Shown: positions 47,991 through 58,614 of the stretch, one piece after another
Numbering within the stretch: position 1 is the stretch's first letter
Layout of the letters: each line of letters begins with the position of its first letter
Source of the DNA: Aralia elata
Lineage: Eukaryota; Streptophyta; Magnoliopsida; Apiales; Araliaceae
NCBI GenBank assembly: GCA_034770075.1
Contig: JAVJAP010000214.1
Span: 1,426,001 to 1,490,000 of the forward strand
Direction: 5' to 3'
Length of the DNA: 64,000 bases
Program-made: the position numbers and the translations under genes
The notes under the pieces: model-generated
What the model was told of the DNA's origin: nothing
The model's input: only the letters and a program-made list of their open reading frames with translations
Database searches by the model: none

Positions 47991-48882
47991 TAATAACTAC
48001 TTAGTTTACAAGTGTATTATTAGTTCCAATTAACAACCACTAGTTAAGCTAATGACAGTAATTAACAGTTAACTCCATTGAATTACACAACTTATTTCGA
48101 AAATAGTTCAATTGTTTATTCCTTCATGTCAAAATCATCAGCCACTATTATCACAATATAACCAATTTCCTGTAATTTTATTTCAAGTCATCCAGATCAT
48201 TACTCACACCATAGGAAAATTTACAGACAGTTTCACATGGACAGACAACACAAGTATGATGTATAAGCAAAGTGTTTTGACTGTACACTTCAATACCAAA
48301 CTGGAACACAGATCTGCAATTAACCACAATATGAATACGACACTGATTCCCCAGTCTGTAATCAACTCAAACATTATCATATCCAAAAGAAAACTAAAGT
48401 TTTGATTTTATAACTATGTTGCTAACAGAGCCATTTAATACTAAAATGAAGAACAATTCTCGTTCTGGCATTTCAACAACCACTTGGTGGGCATACAGAG
48501 ATTCAACATTTGGCCTAATTTATGAACACAACCATGTCACCAGAACCTCTTAGGGTTCTTTAATACTAGCGTTTCAAATCAACAGTTATACCCAACACAG
48601 TCGAACCACACAACCTAAGTACAGAAAAGAAAGAACTAAAACAACCACAAGAAAATTTATACAAAAAAAAACCTAACTAGAAAACTATCACAGTATCTCA
48701 TTAATCCAAGTGTTGTACCTTGGGTTCGATCGGGTTGTTGTTTTTCTTCTTCTCCCAAAATAATTGATCGCGCTGGACATTTACCTCCCGTTCCCCTGTT
48801 ATCTCTAATCTCTAAAATTTCTTTACTAATTTGGACTCACAAACGAGGAAATCGACAACTTTGGGGTTTGGGGGAGGGTTCA

Positions 48883-48889
48883 ATTTATA
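48883..48889 (-). promoter_or_regulatory. Candidate LTR TATA box (solo LTR)
   Basis: The minus strand reads CTATAAATTGAACCC, matching the box and downstream bases of the Tekay LTRs. Confidence 0.5.
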
Positions 48890-49908
48890 GTATATCTTTT
48901 ACCCAATTTAACTGGGTATTACCCCAATTGGTTATTCAGGGACCGTTGGTAGAAGAAGAGTAGACGGACGGTAGGTCTCGTCAATCCATCCGAGCCCAGC
49001 TGTGGAATCGCCGGCAAACCTTGAGCCGCGCGTCACCACCGGTCGTGTCGCCGAATTTCTGGGACCCTTGGTCCGTGCCGCGCTTGCTCGGTTGTCAACA
49101 ACTTTCCCTGCTCCGACTGCTGGTCGCTCACGCCGTCGCCGGCGCACGCCTGGCGACCCTTCCTCCCGTCTCACGCTCTGGCCGGCTTGATTGATTGAGG
49201 GTTCAGGCACTTAGCTCGGTTTTGATTTGAGGCTAGGGATTGCTAGGGATTTCTTGATTTCCACTGATATAAGAGTCTGACTCGATTTTGATTTTCCCCA
49301 ATTGATATGCCGGTCAATTTTGTTTCCCCCAAATTACTTGGATCTAACCCGATTGCAAATGGGTACGACCCGACCGGTAAAGAAACAAGGAATGGGCTCA
49401 GATTGGGTTGAAAGGGTTTTGGGCTCAACCCAATAGGGTTGGGCCGGTTGGTTTTAGTAGAGAAATGGCCCAAAAAGAAAATAAAAAGGAAAATGGTTTC
49501 AGCCCACTTGATATTGGGTTAGCTTAATAAAAAAAAAATTTGACCCAATTAGAATAACATTATGCTTCTAATATTAATTAACTAACTTAATCTAATTAAT
49601 TAGTTATAATATTTATTTCAACAATAATTCCTTATGGCAATTTATTTAAATTCGATAATAAAAAAAATGAAATTATTTATTTAGACTCTCTTAAATTTTC
49701 TTGGCAACCAAATGTTAGGGTTAACTTATTAATTTACTCAAACTAGTAGTGAATCCCTTTAAGGCAAAGAAAATTATTGAATCATATAGTTATATAATTA
49801 AATAATAATTATTACATGGATCCAATTAAATTCGTAAAAATATATAATAAATGAATTTTATTTATTAAAATAAATTCGATACAATGTTTAAAATTCCTGG
49901 ACATTACA

Positions 49909-50003
49909 ACTATTAATCCTCATTTCTCAATATATAAATATATTTTTTTCCTATATATTCACACTTAATCTGTTCACACCAAATCACATATTTCAAAATA
50001 TAT

Positions 50004-50050
<47 letters not shown>

Positions 50051-50134
50051 AAATCAAATCCGACACCTCTCATAATAAGAATTTCTTTATTTTAAATTCT
50101 TATTTAATAACTACTGAAAATTCGGGTTGTCACA
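49909..50134 (-). mobile_element. LARD LTR, right copy, segment 4
   Basis: ACTATTAATCCTCATTTCTC... to ...TTCGGGTTGTCACA completes the second LARD LTR (compare 18250-18458). It contains a long TA microsatellite (50006-50050). Confidence 0.9.
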
Positions 50135-50358
50135 TCCTTACCTCCTTATAAGGATTCTTTCCTCGGAATCACTGAAACCCTCCTTACTCAGTTTTCGTTA
50201 AACCTCTTCATCTCTTTCACAATTAATCGTTGACCAACCCATTTTCTCAATAAATTCTTATAGGTTCTACTTCGTAATCTTTATTTGAACTCGATACTAT
50301 TTCGAGTATTACATATTCTTTAACTCATTCACTATCTCTTTCTAAGGATCATCGCCAT
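50135..50358 (-). mobile_element. Second LARD internal region (start only)
   Basis: Begins with the inverted purine tract TCCTTACCTCCTTATAAGG and matches 18459-18682 base for base with few changes, ending at ATCGCCAT where the next LTR is inserted. The element therefore continues as LTR-internal-LTR-internal; the third LTR is not in the window. Confidence 0.85.
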
Positions 50359-51726
50359 TGTAACGCCCCCAAATTCGGGCGCCAAATGCCTGGATTTGGT
50401 CATCACGATCCAATACAAACATCCACCTCTAAACAACATACACTGACGAAATGCGAAATATAATAAACATATGTTGTTCATTCAAAATGTGTTACTACTT
50501 CTAAGATTCGATAACCTTAATACATAAAGGAAAACATACCCTAAATATTAATCAGGGTTCAAATTACATTGATAGTAAATTAAACTAAGCATAAAACAAG
50601 GTCAGCTGCTTGAAGTCTATTACTTCATCTGTTCTTTACCCTTGCCCTTCCCTGAAGTCTCGGGTTTAACAGCAATAAAAGTTATGATATAGCAAGGATG
50701 AACAACTAGTTTGTTCAGCAAGTTTAAATATAACAATAACAGATATATTATGATGAACGGAATATACAAAAAAAAGAATTCAACAATATGAATATCGGAA
50801 GCAAGAATAATACTTGCTTTTAGAATAAATGATAGTCAAGTAGACTTTGAATAATAAACTTCCAATGGAATCAATAGCCGATTGACCCTTTGGTTACTGG
50901 CTACAGAATATGTACTTGAGGGGATCAGCCTCGTGTACGCTATCTATATGCATAACATTCAACTCTGCTGTTTGTATCTTATATTAGATATGTGGGGTAC
51001 TCCTCTATAATAAAAGGGGTGTTCATTTCAGTCTAAGAATTCATACCATCAATTGGCTTGGATAGCCTTTATAAAAATTTCATGCAATTGTATGACCGAA
51101 CAAGGGTCCAGACTCAATCTGAAACAGTTCATGAATTATAGAACTTTAAATAATGTACAAGTCCAAGACTATACGAACTCAAGTGCACCAAGTGCGAGTA
51201 TCAATAAAATCGATGTGGAATAATTGTAAAGTAATTAAACCACTTAAAGCATGCTTGGAAATAAAGTTCAACCTTAAATAAATAACTTGCAATACAATAA
51301 TATCATATTCGAATATAATTTGAGTAGGGTTAAGGAACTTGCCTGATTGTCGACTTACAGTTATCTAGCTTTATACGACTCTCTTCAATTGACCTAACAT
51401 TAATAAATGTTGGTCTATCAATTAGCACTGCGTATAATTGTATATTGATACGCTTACTTATGCTATTTATTTAGCAAATAAGTCAATCACATAGCACACA
51501 TAATTTAATAAACTATCATTAATCATATAAGACACTTAATTGATCTTTAGGTTGATGATTTAATTTATTAACAATGTTTTTCTTAAGTGATAAACACTTA
51601 TTAAACCCTTAAATAATTAATTATAATTGTTTAATTAATTAACATTACTTTTTTTTAAGTAATATTCATTTATTAAACCCTTAAACAATTTATTATAATT
51701 GTTTAATTAATGTGTTATTTAAACTC
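50359..51726 (-). mobile_element. Tekay-related LTR fragment, interrupted by copia
   Basis: Starts TGTAACGCCCCCAAATTCGG and follows the same order of sequence blocks as 45680-47100 (for example the TACTTGAGGGGATCAGCCTC block at 50912). It is therefore a third copy of the LTR family on the minus strand, more diverged. It is broken at 51727 by the Sirevirus-like LTR. Left target copy is probably GCCAT (50354-50358). Confidence 0.8.
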
Positions 51727-53910
51727 TGAAAGTCCAATAATAATCTAAAAGGGGGGGGGGGGTTGAATAGATTATTACAGTTTAAAAATTATCTAAGGCC
51801 TTTTTGAATTTTTAGCAAGTTAATTAGTAGTACTGAAAATTAATATGCAATACAGTTAAAAATTCAATCACACAATGCAAAGAGATTTATCTGGTTCACA
51901 ACATACATCCCGGGTATGTTGCTACGTCCAGTCTCAAGCTCCTCTTCAGGACTTGAGATCCTATTACTATCAGTAATAAATACTCTTTCAACAGGCGGAG
52001 AAGCCTTTACAAAGTTTTATAGACAAACTTACAACTATTCTCAACTAACTATCTTGGACAGCAAGCTCCCAGCTCCTTCCTCAAGCTTAGTTGTATCTTC
52101 CTTTTGAGTTCAGTTCTATTCTATGATCTGGTCTTGAAACAACAGCCTCTTCTTTACCTTACAAGTTCACTAGAGACCCAACTCCCAGCTGACCTCTCTA
52201 AGACTCTGGTCTTGGTCAAAGAATTACACGTCTTTCTCACAGGTACATAAAATAAACTAACTCTACCCTTTTCCCTTTTACAAAAGTTTTGATAAAGAAA
52301 TGCTTCTAGAACAAGCTGATATAATTCAGTACATGTATATATAAAAGTTTAAATAACTTTTATATTTTATGCTTCTTAAAATAAGCAGATAATATTTTAT
52401 ACTCAGATTTATAAATATTTAACTTCACTTTTATAAATAAAGAATGTGTTTCTATAAAAAGATGAAGTTTTAATTTCAGGTATAAAAGTTTAAATAACTT
52501 TTATAATATGCAACAAGTATTTTTATGAATAAATAAATTTATGATCAAATACTAGTTTAGCAAATGTCAAGTGTAATAATTGAATCAGTTAGACAATATT
52601 TGATATAACAAATAAATTTGTTTAACTCAGAGAATATATACTAATATATTTAATCTATTATGTGAATATTTATAAATATGGCAACTTAGAATTTTTTAAA
52701 GACCGTTTGGATAATTCACTCAAGATGAATAAATCCAAATAAAATCGGTATCTAAGCGTTTACCAATTTTATAATATCGCAATTGATATTTATATAAATA
52801 CTTTCAATAGATCACTCAAAATTCAATTACAGTTCGGATAACCCACTTTGTTACAAAAGGAGTATCACAGCATCGTTATGACAATTGAGTGTTAATCTAC
52901 TAATATTTATATAAATAATATTAATAAAAGGCCACTTAGGACTTTGAGTACTCGTTCGGCTAATTCCCTCACTTAAGAGGAATATCTCCGCTATAGTCTC
53001 GGTGTCTAAGTACTGACTTTTTATTAATAAATAGATGAAATATAGATATATATAATTGTGTATAACAATTTATATTTGTATATCTATAACAACAAACAAG
53101 TAAGAGATTATCCAAGTAAATAAATTACACAACTTATCTCTAATACTTGTGACCAATTTTCTCTTCTTCACACAAATTAAAACTTTAGAGTAGAAGAGAT
53201 ATAAAGCTTTGTAGAGAGAAAATATGTGGGCAAGGAGTAAGCTTTTTCTTTGATAGTAAATTGGTAATTTAAAATGAAAGAAAAAGGTTCCTATTTATAG
53301 GAGTTTTGAGACTAAGGGCATAAAGGTAATTTTTGAAAGTTTATTTAAAATAAATGAATCAGATCAATTTGTTCAAAATAAAGGGTTCGGATCAATTTCC
53401 AATTCACGCGGATTGCCAAAAAAAATCTTCCGAATTAGATTTAGTCAAAGAGGAGTAATAAATGATCACATGGAAATCTTTTTCAAAATCTATTATATGC
53501 ACGGATGGATTCATATGAGATTGTCCCAATTTTAGTGACACTTTGCAAGCTTACTTCCAGCACATGATTGCATGTATAGATATCATATATAATCAAGTAC
53601 TAAATGCCCACATGCATATCCTTTAGCCCATAAATACTTTGAGATTAAAATCATTTTGAGAATAAATAGGAGTTTTCCTTGCCCTAGGAAATGTTATTTT
53701 ATGAATCAATTATTTTAACACTTGATATTAAATTATCAAGGTCAAGAAAATTAATTCAATAGGATTTGAAAAATACTTTTAATCAAAAGTAAATAAAATA
53801 ATAGAAAATAATTAAAAGTAAATCTTAAGGAGAGAATTTTTCCTTCTAATAAATCTTTTACCTAATTATTGTTATCATCAAAATATTTCCTAAAAGTTGG
53901 AGACCTATCA
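51727..53910 (-). mobile_element. 3' LTR of Sirevirus-like copia element
   Basis: A 2184-bp LTR, TGAAAGTCCAATAATAATC...GGAGACCTATCA. On its own strand it begins TGATAGGTCTCCAAC after the purine tract AAAAAGGGAGAGAT. It contains a run of 12 G (51751-51762) and a strong TATA box (53291-53300, minus TATAAATAG). By eye about ten substitutions, nearly all transitions, separate roughly 1.55 kb of it from the other LTR, so the insertion is recent. The repeated frames at 51916-52107 and 62526-62717 are shadows. Confidence 0.92.
53291..53300 (-). promoter_or_regulatory. LTR TATA box (copia 3' LTR)
   Basis: The minus strand reads CTATAAATAG, an almost ideal plant TATA box. The identical box in the 5' LTR is at 63901-63910. 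Confidence 0.6.
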
Positions 53911-54162
53911 ATCTCTCCCTTTTTGATGATGACAATAACCAAAATTTTTTTTTCCCATTACTCCCCCTTAATATATGCATATATAAAAAAGAAAGATATT
54001 TAGCACCCCATATGCATACAAAAAGGAAACATTCACAGTATCCATGCTTAGAAACATCACATGACTTTATAGGTCACTGCTATATCCCTGTGTATATATA
54101 CTTCACATATACTTCTTTAATATTTTTCTTCTCCCCCTTTGTCATTACAAAAAGAGGGGAAA
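53911..54162 (-). promoter_or_regulatory. Multiple polypurine tracts
   Basis: On the minus strand, purine tracts occur next to the LTR (53911-53925, AAAAAGGGAGAGAT), near 53957-53967 (AAGGGGGAGTAA) and near 54129-54145 (AAAGGGGGAGAAG), two of them beside GATGATGACAA-like words. Repeated tracts before the 3' LTR are, as I recall, a Sirevirus trait. Confidence 0.6.
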
Positions 54163-54373
54163 GAATACTTGTCAGAATTCTTCCTTTTCCTGCAAAAAGA
54201 GTCGTTAGTAGCAGTGTCTTTCTGAAACATATTTTTCAGAAATAGTAGTTTCTGAATATATGTCCTACATACATAATAAAAGAAACCTGCATACGTCAGT
54301 ACTTTAAGTTAGTTACAGTATTCCCAAATAGTTCGTATATAAGATTACATTGTTCCCAAATAGTTAGTAATAG

Positions 54374-55543
54374 TTAGTAATCTGCTTCATTGAGAGGGGA
54401 AAAGTGGAGACCGAGATTGGGAAGAGCATCATCAAGAGGAAATAAATTTGAAGGTTCAACCTTAGCAGTGCTGGTGCTGGCAGTAAAGTGGTAAGGTGGC
54501 ATGGAAAGCTTCATATTCTCCATTAAAAAATGCAACATGTCTTGAATGTGATGCACAGATTGTTGCATTCCTTCCATTTGAACCATTATGTTATTTTGAT
54601 TAAATAACATTAGTTGGTTCATGCTATTGATAGCATTGAATTGTGAAGACATGTTCAGATTTGACTCAATGATGTCAGGATTAGAAACTTTAAAGAGTAT
54701 AAGTGGACGAGGAGGAAGATTCAATCTAGACACAATGTTGGTATTCGGAATGAGTTGAAATTGCTGTTGTGAAAAATCTATCTCCAGATATTGAAAGATT
54801 TTAGTAAGAAGAAGGCCATAGCCAAGACAGTTGTTGTTGAAGCAATGTTCAAAAGATGATAAAAGAAAATATGCCAGATTGTATGGCATGAACTCATTTA
54901 GAACACACTTGATGATTTCCAAATCGAATGGGTGCATGGTTCTATTTTCTCTTACATGCATGAAATTCTGTCTAAGTATGTTACCTAGAAACTGACTATC
55001 AGCAGTCAGAAATTTCAAACCAACATTAATAGGGAAATCAAACAAAACAGCAGGTATGAGTTGATCAGTTGTTATGGATAGATTTTGTTTGAATTGTAAA
55101 CAATCACTGACAGTTGTGCCTAAGGGATGCAAGTATTCATTTATCCTAGGTAGATCCAACATTGATGGATGAAGATGTAATGCATGAACAAGCAGATTTT
55201 CATCAATGTTAAAGTTTTTACCTTGAACATAAGTGCTGATGCTTAGTAAAAGACCAGTGGGGTCTCTATGGAATACCATGTGAGTATAAAATTCAGCAAT
55301 CAGTTCTGGATAAATGTGCCTATCAGTGAATTCAACAAGACATTCCCAACCTATGGCTTTAAGATGTTCAAGTAAATCAGGAAAGCTGCAAAATGCAATC
55401 CCTAAGCCTGGTATGAGATTATGTTTCATCAATTTATACTTATCTTGAGCAGAAGGTGTGACTAGTTGAGGTGTATATCCCGAGGAATGTATCTCAGAAT
55501 GTGAGGGAGGAGTTTTCTTTCTTTTTGAAAAAGTAGAGTCCAT
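54374..55543 (-). CDS. 3' ORF of Sirevirus-like element (env-like position)
   Basis: An intact 389-codon frame, MDSTFSKRKKTPPSHSEIHS, downstream of pol where Sireviruses may carry an env-like gene. The segment FTDRHIYPELIAEFYTHMVF, then TYVQGKNFNIDENLL, resembles the 'putative plant transposon protein' domain found in extra ORFs of plant retroelements (from memory). The rest is rich in Asn, Phe and Leu (SSFEHCFNNNCLGYG) with a possible helix at NQLMLFNQNNIMVQMEGMQQ. I see no signal peptide or clear membrane segment, so an envelope role is not supported. It is the only long undamaged frame in the element. A TATATAAAT box lies 101-109 bases upstream of the start. Function unknown. Confidence 0.7.
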   Translation of the reverse strand: MDSTFSKRKKTPPSHSEIHSSGYTPQLVTPSAQDKYKLMKHNLIPGLGIAFCSFPDLLEHLKAIGWECLVEFTDRHIYPELIAEFYTHMVFHRDPTGLLLSISTYVQGKNFNIDENLLVHALHLHPSMLDLPRINEYLHPLGTTVSDCLQFKQNLSITTDQLIPAVLFDFPINVGLKFLTADSQFLGNILRQNFMHVRENRTMHPFDLEIIKCVLNEFMPYNLAYFLLSSFEHCFNNNCLGYGLLLTKIFQYLEIDFSQQQFQLIPNTNIVSRLNLPPRPLILFKVSNPDIIESNLNMSSQFNAINSMNQLMLFNQNNIMVQMEGMQQSVHHIQDMLHFLMENMKLSMPPYHFTASTSTAKVEPSNLFPLDDALPNLGLHFSPLNEADY

Positions 55544-55643
55544 GCTTTGAAAGACAAGCAGCTTGAAAAAAAAACTCAGATAGATGCAAAAGGTGTATGC
55601 TGGTGGAACTAAGAGATGAATGTATCATGTTCACTTAAAGCTA

Positions 55644-55652
55644 ATTTATATA
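55644..55652 (-). promoter_or_regulatory. Candidate internal TATA box before the 3' ORF
   Basis: The minus strand reads CTTATATAAATTAGC, followed by about 100 bases of leader up to the ATG at 55543. Confidence 0.4.
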
Positions 55653-55655
55653 AGT

Positions 55656-56982
55656 AGTATATACCCAGAGATATCACTTCAGAAATTGATACAAAGATAT
55701 GGAGAGTGACTGACTCAGTGAGATACATATGAAGAATGCAGATTACATCAGTAAATGCATGGAGAGGTTTGCAAGAAAACGAGCCATACTTTTCACTGTG
55801 ATTTGCTTTTCCAAGAAGTATTTAATCAAAACAGTAACATGGCAGCAAAACAGTAGTCTGTACTTTTAAGACCAGATATAAAAAATTTCACCAACTCTGT
55901 TTAGTTGAAAAGATAAATGTTTTAGTTCAATCAACGGAGAAAGGGAATTACAACAGTCCCAATTTAGATAGTTCAAAGGTAGCAAAGAAATTCAGTGTTT
56001 AGCACACAAAGAAGATATATAAAAAAATCAACAGCTGACCCTCAGTGTTCAGCACACAAGATAAACATATGAAATGTATCAGTTATAGCTATACAGAATG
56101 CATTTTGTCCCAATAATTCAGACAGATTTCTAAATAAAACATGCATGTAGACAAGGAATTAGTCCTTATAATAACCTTATATCAGTAAGATAATTTTACC
56201 TGAGCAGACTGCAAAACTTTATATCGTAGAGGGATGCAGGATAATACCTGAGTTGCAACTCAGTGTTCTTCATGCCATCTTTGTATCAAAGGTTTATTCA
56301 ACAATCTCAGCAAGCAGACTGATGTAAGAACATATAATATGTATATATATATAATTATTATTATTATTATTTTTTTTTGTTTTAGACTGGTTCTGTGAAG
56401 GAATCACATACATAGAATCAAAAGAGAACTTCAGATCTATCATATATGTTGAAGAACATAAATTAATGTTTTTGATAGGGTGAAGAACACAAATCGACTG
56501 ACAAAGTGAAGAACACAAACTCGGTGTAATAAAAATCGAAAAATAATCGGTCAAAGTAGGATTGAGATGATGATGATTCATTTGATCGAACTAATTTTCG
56601 CAAAATCAGACAGGAAGTCATGGATTTGTGGTTAATTTGTGAGCTAGGGTTGAGAGAGATGGAAGGTTGGAGCGGCGGAGGAGAAAAGAAATGAGAGAAA
56701 ATGAAAATTTAGGATTTTATAGTTAGGGTTATCAGATAGATCCGACGGATGAGGATTAATCCAAAAATGAATCAGCGGTGGAGATGAAACCTGGAAATTA
56801 AACTTTGTTTTGACCGAGTAAGCAGCGATCCGACGGATGGAATTGGTTTGTGCTTCTTTAGATGATCGAACGGTTGTGATGCTTAATCCGTGTGACCTAA
56901 TCTGATTGGCTCATTTGAATGGACATGGATCAATGCTTTTAGCCATTGGATCATGAACCATTTGATCGAACGGTGCACAGTA

Positions 56983-57036
<54 letters not shown>

Positions 57037-57219
57037 CTTATAAATATATTAAAAAAATGAATAATGATTATTAAATAAGATAATAAATAAATAGAACTAA
57101 AAAAAAAACAATATCTTTTAAGGACAATTATATATATATATATAATTAATTGATTTTTTTAAAAAAGAATATTAATGACATTAATAGGTATAAAAAATAT
57201 TAAAAAATGAATATTATAT
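55656..57219 (-). other. Non-coding spacer between pol and the 3' ORF
   Basis: No transposon protein is encoded. Toward its pol-side half it looks like a plant promoter and leader: minus-strand TATAAAA at 56715-56721, then a CT-rich leader containing TCTTTTCTCCTCCGCCGC and CAACCCTAGCTC, then ATG at 56619-56621 opening a 52-codon frame (MTSCLILRKLVRSNESSSSQ...). ATCCGACGGATG / GATCGAACGG words recur at 56740, 56826, 56864 and 56957. TA and ATT microsatellites lie at 56340-56370 and 56990-57030. Confidence 0.45.
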
Positions 57220-58614
57220 TTAAGAAGAGATATCTAGCATGCCTAACTCAATTCGTAATTTGCAAAATCTATCAGAACTTAATGGTTTGGTGAATATATC
57301 AGCAATGTTTAATTCTGTATCAATGTGATCTAATTTGATATTACCATTGTTTACATGATCACGTAAAAAATGGTGTCTAACATCTATATGCTTTGATCTA
57401 GCATGCAATACCGTATTTTTACTTAAATTGATAGCACTAGTATTATCACATAATATTGATACGCAATTAAATTTTATATTATAATCTGCAAGGGTCTGTT
57501 TCATCCACAATATTTGTGCACAGCAACGTGCAACAGCGATATATTTAGCTTCAGTGGTAGAAATAGATACGGAGTTTTGTTTCTTAGAAAACCAAGAAAC
57601 TAAACATCCTCCGAGAAACTGACAAGTCCCACTGGTACTTTTTCGATCAACATGATGACCTGCATAGTCAGAATCTGAAAAGCACACAAGATTAAATGAT
57701 TGACCTTTAGGATACCATAGGCCTAAGTCTGTGGTTCCTTTAAGATATCGAAAAATTCTTTTGACAGCAATCAAATGTGATTCTTTAGGATTTGACTGAA
57801 ATCTGGCACATTTGTAGACACTGAACATAATGTCAGGTCTACTTGCGGTAATATATAACAGACTTCCAATCATTCCTCGATACTTCTTTGTATCAACACT
57901 TTTTCTATTTTCATCAGCAGTTAATTTATCAGAAGTTGACATAGGAGTATTAAGAGGTTTCACAGATTCTAAACCAAATTTCTTAATCATTTCTTTGCAG
58001 TATTTGGATTGAGAGACATGAATACCTTTTTCTCCTTGTTTGATTTGCAATCCTAGGAAGAAATTTAATTCTCCCATCATGCTCATTTCAAATTCCTTGC
58101 TCATGCTTTCAAAAAACTCATTGCACATTGTTATCTCAGTAGAACCAAAGATGATGTCATCAACATAAATTTGTATAATAAGAATATCATCATTTTTATA
58201 TTTTGTAAACAATGTAGTATCGACTGTGCCCCTTTTAAAACCATTTTCTAGCAGAGATTTACTCAAACGCTCATACCAAGCTCTGGGGGCTTGTTTTAAA
58301 CCATATAAAGCTTTATGCAATTTATAGACATACTCAGGATGATTAAAATCTTCAAAACCAGGAGGTTGTTTAACATAAACTTCCTCTTCAATAACGCCAT
58401 TTAAAAATGCAGATTTGACATCCATTTGAAATAGTTTAAAATTTTTATGGCATGCAAAAGCTAATAACATACGTATAGATTCAATTCTAGCAACAGGAGC
58501 ATAAGTTTCATCATAATCAATACCTTCAAGTTGATTGTACCCTTGTGCAACTAGTCTTGCCTTATTGCGTACTACAGTTCCATTTTCATCTAATTTGTTA
58601 CGAAAAACCCATGA
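57220..58614 (-). pseudogene. Sirevirus-like reverse transcriptase and RNase H
   Basis: Reading runs on upstream of the first ATG (58470) to about 58614 (RNKLDENGTVVRNKARLVAQ). Motifs: QMDVKSAFLNGVIEEEVYVK, KALYGLKQAPRAWYERL, catalytic YVDDIIFGS, then RNase H (CFSDSDYAGHHVDRKSTSGT, SISTTEAKYIAVARC) and ADIFTKPLSSDRFCKLR at the end. The domains themselves look intact. The defect lies upstream: near 58614 the integrase frame and this frame are out of phase, apparently through loss of about ten or eleven bases between two TGG words in the GSRWVFRNK region. Frame 57220-58470 alone would encode 416 residues. Confidence 0.9.

Larger units (their letters stand above)
45680..49908 (-). mobile_element. 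Tekay-related solo LTR
   Basis: A 4229-bp LTR, TGTGACACCCCCAAATTCGG...CCTGGACATTACA, on the minus strand, with perfect ACTAT duplicates at 45675-45679 and 49909-49913. It is clearly homologous to the Tekay LTRs at 22030 and 32073 but diverged. The conserved TATA box lies at 48883-48889 (minus). A GC-richer block (48950-49200) corresponds to the block with GACCGAGCG words in the Tekay LTR. No internal region remains. Confidence 0.92.

Noticed and set aside
48932..49210. Arg/Ala-rich frames on both strands
   Set aside because: They fall in the homologous GC-rich block of the solo LTR; the frames differ from those in the sister LTRs, so no conserved protein.
51751..51762. Poly-G run considered as an assembly gap artefact
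   Set aside because: It occurs at the same position in both LTRs (12 and 13 G), so it is part of the element, although its exact length is uncertain.
54374..55543. Calling the Sirevirus 3' ORF a viral envelope gene
   Set aside because: No signal peptide, membrane anchor or cleavage site is visible; only its position is env-like.
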